Shown one piece after another: positions 34,250-38,670 of a stretch of 38,670 nt of DNA. Each line of letters begins with the position of its first letter. Position 1 is the stretch's first letter. Source of the DNA: JBDKJS01 sp039806065 (GTDB lineage: Bacteria > Bacteroidota > Bacteroidia > AKYH767-A > 2013-40CM-41-45); assembly GCA_039806065.1 (NCBI GenBank), contig JBDKJS010000215.1, positions 1-38,670 on the forward strand. The letters run 5' to 3'. A program made the position numbers and the translations under genes. The notes below the pieces were generated by a model. The model ran no database searches. It saw only the letters and a program-made list of their open reading frames with translations, and was not told the origin of the DNA.

Positions 34250-37200
34250 TTATCTGATCAATTGAATGGGCTTTACGATTACTTCATCTTGCCCCTGACA
34301 AGGATTGGTAAAAAAAAGTAACAGCTGATAGAGGCCGCTGGGTACCGGATGATCTTGAAAATTTCCATTCCAAGAAAATTGATTTGTATTGGTTGCGAAT
34401 ATTTTTTCACCCCATCGATTGTAAATATGAAAACGATAAGAACTAACCCCTGAAATGATTGGAAGCATCGTATCATTCAACCCATCTCCATTGGGTGTAA
34501 ATGCTGAAGGGATGAAAATAGCTACCTCTTGATCATTCAATTCGAGTGCTGCAGCATTGCTTATTAAAGGATTACACGATGTGGCAACACATCTAAAGAG
34601 AGCATTGTCTAAAAAATCAAGTGCTTGTGTAATTTGAAGCGATGGGCTATTTGTTTGAACAAATAAATTTCCAGTAGGGATGTCTTGATAAGTAATTCCT
34701 CCATCAATACTCATTTGCCATTGGTAAGCGATGGCGGGGGTTGTAGTAAAAGTAAATGTTACAGGGTTAAATTTGCACGCTATGCCAGTACTGGGTTGTT
34801 CTAGTGCAAGGGCTTGTTGAGTGAGTTGGATAGTGGCTTCATTGGTAAAATGCAACCCACTACAGTCGCTAAACTGCAATCTGTATTTAAATCCATTGAA
34901 TTGAAACGGTATATTCTGGAGATAGAGTGTGGCTTGAGTTCCAATGCTGTGAACTGAGTCTACTGCAATATTAAAATAGCCTGTACCTGTATCTACTTGC
35001 CATTGCATATTAAGTGCATCATTAATGATTGCAAATAGGCTATCCGATTGGGTGGCACAAGTTACCAATGGCTGTGGTTGCTGTTGGATGGTGGCAATAT
35101 TAGAGAGCGATAAAGTAACTACATCCGTTGTAATTAAAGCCCCATTGCAACCAGTTAGTGTTGCCCTAAGTTGAATTTGATTTTGATTGATAGAAAGATT
35201 ATTAAAGGTAAGTTGATTGGTATTGATCCCTGAGGCATTAGGAATAGTCGCAGCTGAAATCCATCCAGTTCCATCATTTATTTCCCATAGTATGCCACTT
35301 GTACCGACACTAGAAAATTCGAAACTTACATTACTTCCAATACAAGCTACTGAGCTTATGGGTTGCATGGTGATGGAAGCATTTCCATTAATGATTAATG
35401 GTGCTGAAATTGTGTAGATGCTAGCCCCTCCGCAACCATTTATTATACATCGAAAAATGGTACCATTCAAACTCAATGTTGCATTAGAAACAAACAATAC
35501 TGTGTCATTTACCCCTGTGAATAGGTTGCTGTTCTGTAAATTTTGAAATCCCAAACCTGAATCGATTTGCCATTGAAAAGCGGTTCCAAAATTTTCCGTA
35601 AAAGAAAAAAAGCTTGGCTCCCCTTCACACACTGTCTGTATGGTTGGTTGATTCAATATTACCGGAAGCGGGCTTACATTTAAAGTAGCAACCGAACTAC
35701 TGTCAGCATCATTGCCGCAACCCTGAATGGTGCAATAAAAAAGTGCACCATCCCATGATAAGGGCATATTGAGCAATTGCAACTGATTTGAATTCACATT
35801 GTTAAAATTAACAGTATTCGATAGTTGAAAGAATCCGTTTCCTGTATCGGCAAGCCATTGAAAAGAAATGGCTCCGCTTGCTGTAATCATAAAAGCATTG
35901 TTTCCACCTTCACAAATTGCCATGTTTAGAGGTTGCGTAAGTAATATGGGCGCAGCTATTACATTCAAATTTACAGCTTGAGAAACCGTGATCCCATTGC
36001 AATCTGTAATCACACATTGAAAACTAAAACCATCTTGTTGGAGACCAACATTCAACAACTGCAATACTTCTAAATTCACACCATTATAATTTGAATTATT
36101 TTGAATATTTACAAATCCTGTTCCATCATCAACCATCCATTGAATGGTGCTTGCATTGGTGATATCAATTACCAAACTGGTATCAATCCCTTCACAAACT
36201 GAAATGGAAATTGGCTGAGCTATGATTGCAGCAGGTGGTGCTACTTGTAAGACTGCAGGATTACTCACCAGAACATTACCGTTGCAATCTGTAATGATAC
36301 ATTGGAAGCTAAAATTATTTTGTGATTGATTTACATTCGAAATTTGGAGCGTAGAACTGTTTATGCCAGAGAAATTACCAGCTGTAATATTTACAAATCC
36401 GGTTCCATCGTTTACTTGCCACTGAAAAGTGCTGGCACCAGTGGCTTGAATCTCAAAGGAGGTGTCAATGCCAGCACAAACGGAAATGTTTTGCGGCTGA
36501 AGGGAGATGAGTGCACCATTGGTTATACTAAGACTAGCCGGCTGAGTAAATATAGTATCACCACAAGAACCAAAAATTTGACAAGAGAACAAGTAACCAT
36601 TCATACTTGAAGTAGCATTCACTATACCGAGCGCACTCGTATTACCTCCCACATAGGGCAGCACATTCATAACCGCGGTATAAGAACTTCCTCCATTATT
36701 GCTCACCATCCATTGGTAATTTGCCCCGGCATAGCTTGCAACAGAAAAAGTAGCATTACCTCCAACGCAAGTATTTTGATTTGACACCGGTGAAAACTGT
36801 ACCAACGGTGTGCAGGTGAAAGTAGTTCTAGCATCAGCAGGCCGTTGAAAATATTCAATGATTAAGTTTTTATTCCCATCGATACATACTCCCTGAGGAC
36901 ATATCAAGTTAGTTGACCTAAAACTATTGGCATAAGTCTGCTCAAAGAAGCTCGAAAGGAGCCAGGTGCTGCCACCATCAAGGCTGAATCTAATTCCATC
37001 ATCAGCAGCTATATCAAATCGATAGAAACCGGGCATGAATTGTTCTTGCCTTGCATATTGGATACTAAAATTACTTGAATAAGATTGGGAACAAGGAATA
37101 CTTGTACCTTGATGCGTTACATTTAAAGGCCCAGGGGCTTGATTGCCACTAGCAGTGTAATTTACATCAAATGTTAAATTATTGATTAATACATGCCCTT

Positions 37201-37798
37201 TGTAGTTAGCAGGGTTAAAAAAATCTTGAGCGTTTACCAATGCACTTGTGGACAGTGTTGCTGAGGTGGTGGGTGTCCAAGTGTAAAGATGTCCGATCCA
37301 TTGATTGTTTCCCACAGTATTGGCTGCTACAGGGGCCAATACGGGATAGGCAGCAGTCACATCAAAATTATTGCCCCCATTGCATTGAAACAAATCATTA
37401 GATGTATAGCCACTACTCGACTTCATCTTGATAGTATAATTGCTACCAAGAGCCAGTCCAAGTGGTATGGTAATTTCAAAGTAAAGATCATTTATATTGC
37501 TTGTAAATGCATAGCTACCCAAAATCCATGTAGCACCTAAATTTGTACTGTACCTGGTGCAATTTAAGGTAGTGGTGCCTGATGCGAAACTTCCCGATGG
37601 GTTAGAAACCAAGGCCTGAACCAATGATCCTGCAGGTAAATTTTGAATTTGATTAACTTTTAAAACGATAGACCCTCCTAAACAAACACTAGGACAATTA
37701 TAAGGAACCGGTTCGCTACGGGATATATATTGTGCATGAGCATGCAGCTGCGTTAGCAATAAATAAAATAGTATGCATTTCCTTGTTAAATATTTCAT
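34250..37798 (-). CDS. Giant secreted Ig-repeat protein with gliding-motility-associated (T9SS type B) C-terminal domain
   Basis: This 1182-residue protein has a signal peptide (residues 8-23, ending AHAQ), an N-terminal beta domain with Cys residues (NCPSVCLGGS), and a PA14-like section at 240-330 (FYRFDIAADDGIRFSLDGG, LIIEYFQRP). About eight Ig-like repeats of 85-100 residues follow from about 333 to 1088. Each has a Cys near the start (QP....VC.G), a central WQVD.GTGF, and a second Cys (F.C.I..C.G). The last ~90 residues (IPSAFTPNGDGLNDTMLP, IYNRWGEKIF, SGLYQL) form the type B sorting domain that routes T9SS cargo. It is probably a surface adhesin. It sits between paaD (55 bp) and paaG (24 bp). 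Confidence 0.92.
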   Translation of the reverse strand: MKYLTRKCILFYLLLTQLHAHAQYISRSEPVPYNCPSVCLGGSIVLKVNQIQNLPAGSLVQALVSNPSGSFASGTTTLNCTRYSTNLGATWILGSYAFTSNINDLYFEITIPLGLALGSNYTIKMKSSSGYTSNDLFQCNGGNNFDVTAAYPVLAPVAANTVGNNQWIGHLYTWTPTTSATLSTSALVNAQDFFNPANYKGHVLINNLTFDVNYTASGNQAPGPLNVTHQGTSIPCSQSYSSNFSIQYARQEQFMPGFYRFDIAADDGIRFSLDGGSTWLLSSFFEQTYANSFRSTNLICPQGVCIDGNKNLIIEYFQRPADARTTFTCTPLVQFSPVSNQNTCVGGNATFSVASYAGANYQWMVSNNGGSSYTAVMNVLPYVGGNTSALGIVNATSSMNGYLFSCQIFGSCGDTIFTQPASLSITNGALISLQPQNISVCAGIDTSFEIQATGASTFQWQVNDGTGFVNITAGNFSGINSSTLQISNVNQSQNNFSFQCIITDCNGNVLVSNPAVLQVAPPAAIIAQPISISVCEGIDTSLVIDITNASTIQWMVDDGTGFVNIQNNSNYNGVNLEVLQLLNVGLQQDGFSFQCVITDCNGITVSQAVNLNVIAAPILLTQPLNMAICEGGNNAFMITASGAISFQWLADTGNGFFQLSNTVNFNNVNSNQLQLLNMPLSWDGALFYCTIQGCGNDADSSSVATLNVSPLPVILNQPTIQTVCEGEPSFFSFTENFGTAFQWQIDSGLGFQNLQNSNLFTGVNDTVLFVSNATLSLNGTIFRCIINGCGGASIYTISAPLIINGNASITMQPISSVACIGSNVSFEFSSVGTSGILWEINDGTGWISAATIPNASGINTNQLTFNNLSINQNQIQLRATLTGCNGALITTDVVTLSLSNIATIQQQPQPLVTCATQSDSLFAIINDALNMQWQVDTGTGYFNIAVDSVHSIGTQATLYLQNIPFQFNGFKYRLQFSDCSGLHFTNEATIQLTQQALALEQPSTGIACKFNPVTFTFTTTPAIAYQWQMSIDGGITYQDIPTGNLFVQTNSPSLQITQALDFLDNALFRCVATSCNPLISNAAALELNDQEVAIFIPSAFTPNGDGLNDTMLPIISGVSSYRFHIYNRWGEKIFATNTNQFSWNGNFQDHPVPSGLYQLLLFFTNPCQGQDEVIVKPIQLIR

Positions 37799-37853
37799 TG
37801 AAGGTTAACAAACGAAAGCCTAAGGTACGGAAATAGTAACTTAATTCAAAAGG

Positions 37854-38345
37854 TTAGATGCATTTAAAATAATCAAATGGCTCCATACACGCTATGCATT
37901 TATAAAGTGCTTTGCAAGCGGTGCTCCCAAACTGGCTTACAAGGGAAATTTCAGCAGACCCACATCGAGGGCATTGAATAACTTTTGGCCGCAGGGTAAT
38001 TAAATTCTTATCGGCTGTAGTATATAAAGGAGGGGCAATGCCATATGCTTCCAGTTTGGCTCGGGCTTCTTCGGTCATCCAATCGGTAGTCCAAGCAGGA
38101 TGCAGCACTGTAACAATTTCGAAATCGGTTACACAATGCTGCATTAAAACATCTCTTATATCTTTTTCAATAGCATGCATTGCCGGACAACCACTATAGG
38201 TTGGCGTAATGGTAATGTTCAATCGTCCATTGTCCCACATCACTTGCCTAAGCACACCTAATTCCTGAATATTGATAACGGGAATTTCAGGATCAGGAAT
38301 ATTGCAAATTGCATTGGCGATGAGTTGTTGGTTCATATCCTCCAT
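37854..38345 (-). CDS. paaD: Phenylacetate-CoA epoxidase subunit PaaD
   Basis: This 163-residue protein has an N-terminal DUF59/MIP18-type domain: IPDPEIPVINIQELGVLRQV, then ITPTYSGCPAMHAIEKDI with the conserved Cys, and VLHPAWTTDWMTEEA. The C-terminal Cys-rich tail (CPRCGSAEISLVSQFGSTACKALYKC, CIAC) is diagnostic of PaaD (also called PaaJ). PaaD is an accessory factor thought to help assemble Fe-S clusters of the PaaABCE epoxidase, which makes 1,2-epoxyphenylacetyl-CoA. The other paaABCE genes are probably just outside the window. It begins 26 bp from the end of the outer-membrane protein gene. Confidence 0.92.
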   Translation of the reverse strand: MEDMNQQLIANAICNIPDPEIPVINIQELGVLRQVMWDNGRLNITITPTYSGCPAMHAIEKDIRDVLMQHCVTDFEIVTVLHPAWTTDWMTEEARAKLEAYGIAPPLYTTADKNLITLRPKVIQCPRCGSAEISLVSQFGSTACKALYKCIACMEPFDYFKCI

Positions 38346-38371
38346 AAACCAAAGATAAATAGAATAGTTAA

Positions 38372-38670
38372 TTAAAAAGAGAAGCTAATGCCTGCTAGGG
38401 CATTAAATCTTTCACTTGGATAGCCATAATATTGAAAATAACGACCGAATCCTAAATTATTAAAATTGGCAAATACACTCAGTACTTTTGAGTAACGGTA
38501 CTCTAGCAACAGGTTGATGTCAGTGAACCCATTTATTTTTTTATCTATTACGCTGTTTAGCTCACGCACTCTGGCATATTGGGCACCATAGGCAAATAAC
38601 TCGAGCCCTACTGTGAATTTATCGCGGAGGTTGTATTTTGTTTGAAATGTAATGACTGTATTAGGGCGTT
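38372..38670 (-). CDS. C-terminus of an outer-membrane beta-barrel protein (partial)
   Basis: The frame is open from the window edge (at least 38668) to a stop at 38372-38374, about 99 residues. It shows alternating beta-strand sequence (NLRDKFTVGLELFAYGAQYA, GFTDINLLLEYRYSKV, FANFNNLGFGRYFQYYGYPSERF) and ends in GISFSF, an aromatic C-terminus typical of beta-barrels recognised by BamA. A GTG at 38569 is not the real start, since coding continues to the edge. It resembles the C-terminus of Bacteroidota TonB-dependent receptor-like or porin-like proteins; the type cannot be settled without the rest. Confidence 0.75.
   Translation of the reverse strand, partial: RPNTVITFQTKYNLRDKFTVGLELFAYGAQYARVRELNSVIDKKINGFTDINLLLEYRYSKVLSVFANFNNLGFGRYFQYYGYPSERFNALAGISFSF

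Noticed and set aside
34250..37798. Tandem Ig-like repeats as a DNA-level repeat array
   Set aside because: The repeats are similar at protein level only; the nucleotide sequences are diverged, so no DNA repeat or CRISPR-like array is present.

Overview
The window is a gene-dense, AT-rich chromosomal segment from a member of the Bacteroidota, probably an environmental Chitinophagales or Sphingobacteriales-like lineage; the order is my inference. The phylum call rests on several things seen here: a secreted subtilase with a type IX secretion (T9SS) type A sorting domain, a giant Ig-like protein ending in a gliding-motility-associated (T9SS type B) domain, PD40/OmpA envelope proteins, a Bacteroidota-style TamB homologue, exact TAnnTTTG -7 promoter elements, few Shine-Dalgarno sequences, and the CxxxY form of CcmE.

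Layout. 1-2.3 kb: the tail of an unidentified gene, a LolD-type ATPase, an AhpD-like protein and a PaiB-like FMN-binding protein. 2.25-4.41 kb: a two-gene insert (XRE-type HTH regulator plus RhuM-family protein) bracketed by 221-bp direct repeats. Each repeat carries the 5' end of the paiB-like gene and the 3' tip of ssrA (tmRNA), and the tmRNA gene itself follows at 4407-4773. 5-7.8 kb: secreted subtilase. 7.9-17.4 kb: a solitary HsdR-N nuclease-like gene diverges, across only 3 bp, from a long rightward series: AMP nucleosidase, holA, EVE-domain protein, ccmB-C-D-E-F, a DUF2520 Rossmann protein, a KdsC-like phosphatase and a UbiA-family prenyltransferase. Many of these overlap by 4-10 bp. 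17.6-22.9 kb: four secreted proteins (two beta-propellers, one small TonB/AgmX-like protein, one PD40-OmpA protein). The first two share a dyad-plus-box promoter architecture. 22.9-29.8 kb (leftward): SpoIID-like and lpxB, then a large TamB homologue. 29.8-30.8 kb: tsaD. 30.9-33.3 kb (leftward): a TPR-PD40-OmpA-LysM protein resembling T9SS component PorE. 33.4-38.7 kb (leftward): paaG-like, the 1182-residue adhesin-like protein, paaD, and the C-terminus of an outer-membrane beta-barrel protein.

Functional themes are cytochrome c maturation (CcmB-F), outer-membrane and lipid A biogenesis (LolD, LpxB, KdsC-like, TamB), T9SS export and its cargo, and phenylacetate catabolism (PaaD, PaaG).

The most notable points are the duplicated ssrA/paiB junction around the HTH-RhuM pair, and the matched promoters (GGGTAT-N6-ATACCC, then exactly 30 nt, then AAACTACYTTYAC) of two neighbouring secreted-protein genes. 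No integrase, transposase, CRISPR array, rRNA or tRNA (apart from tmRNA) was seen.
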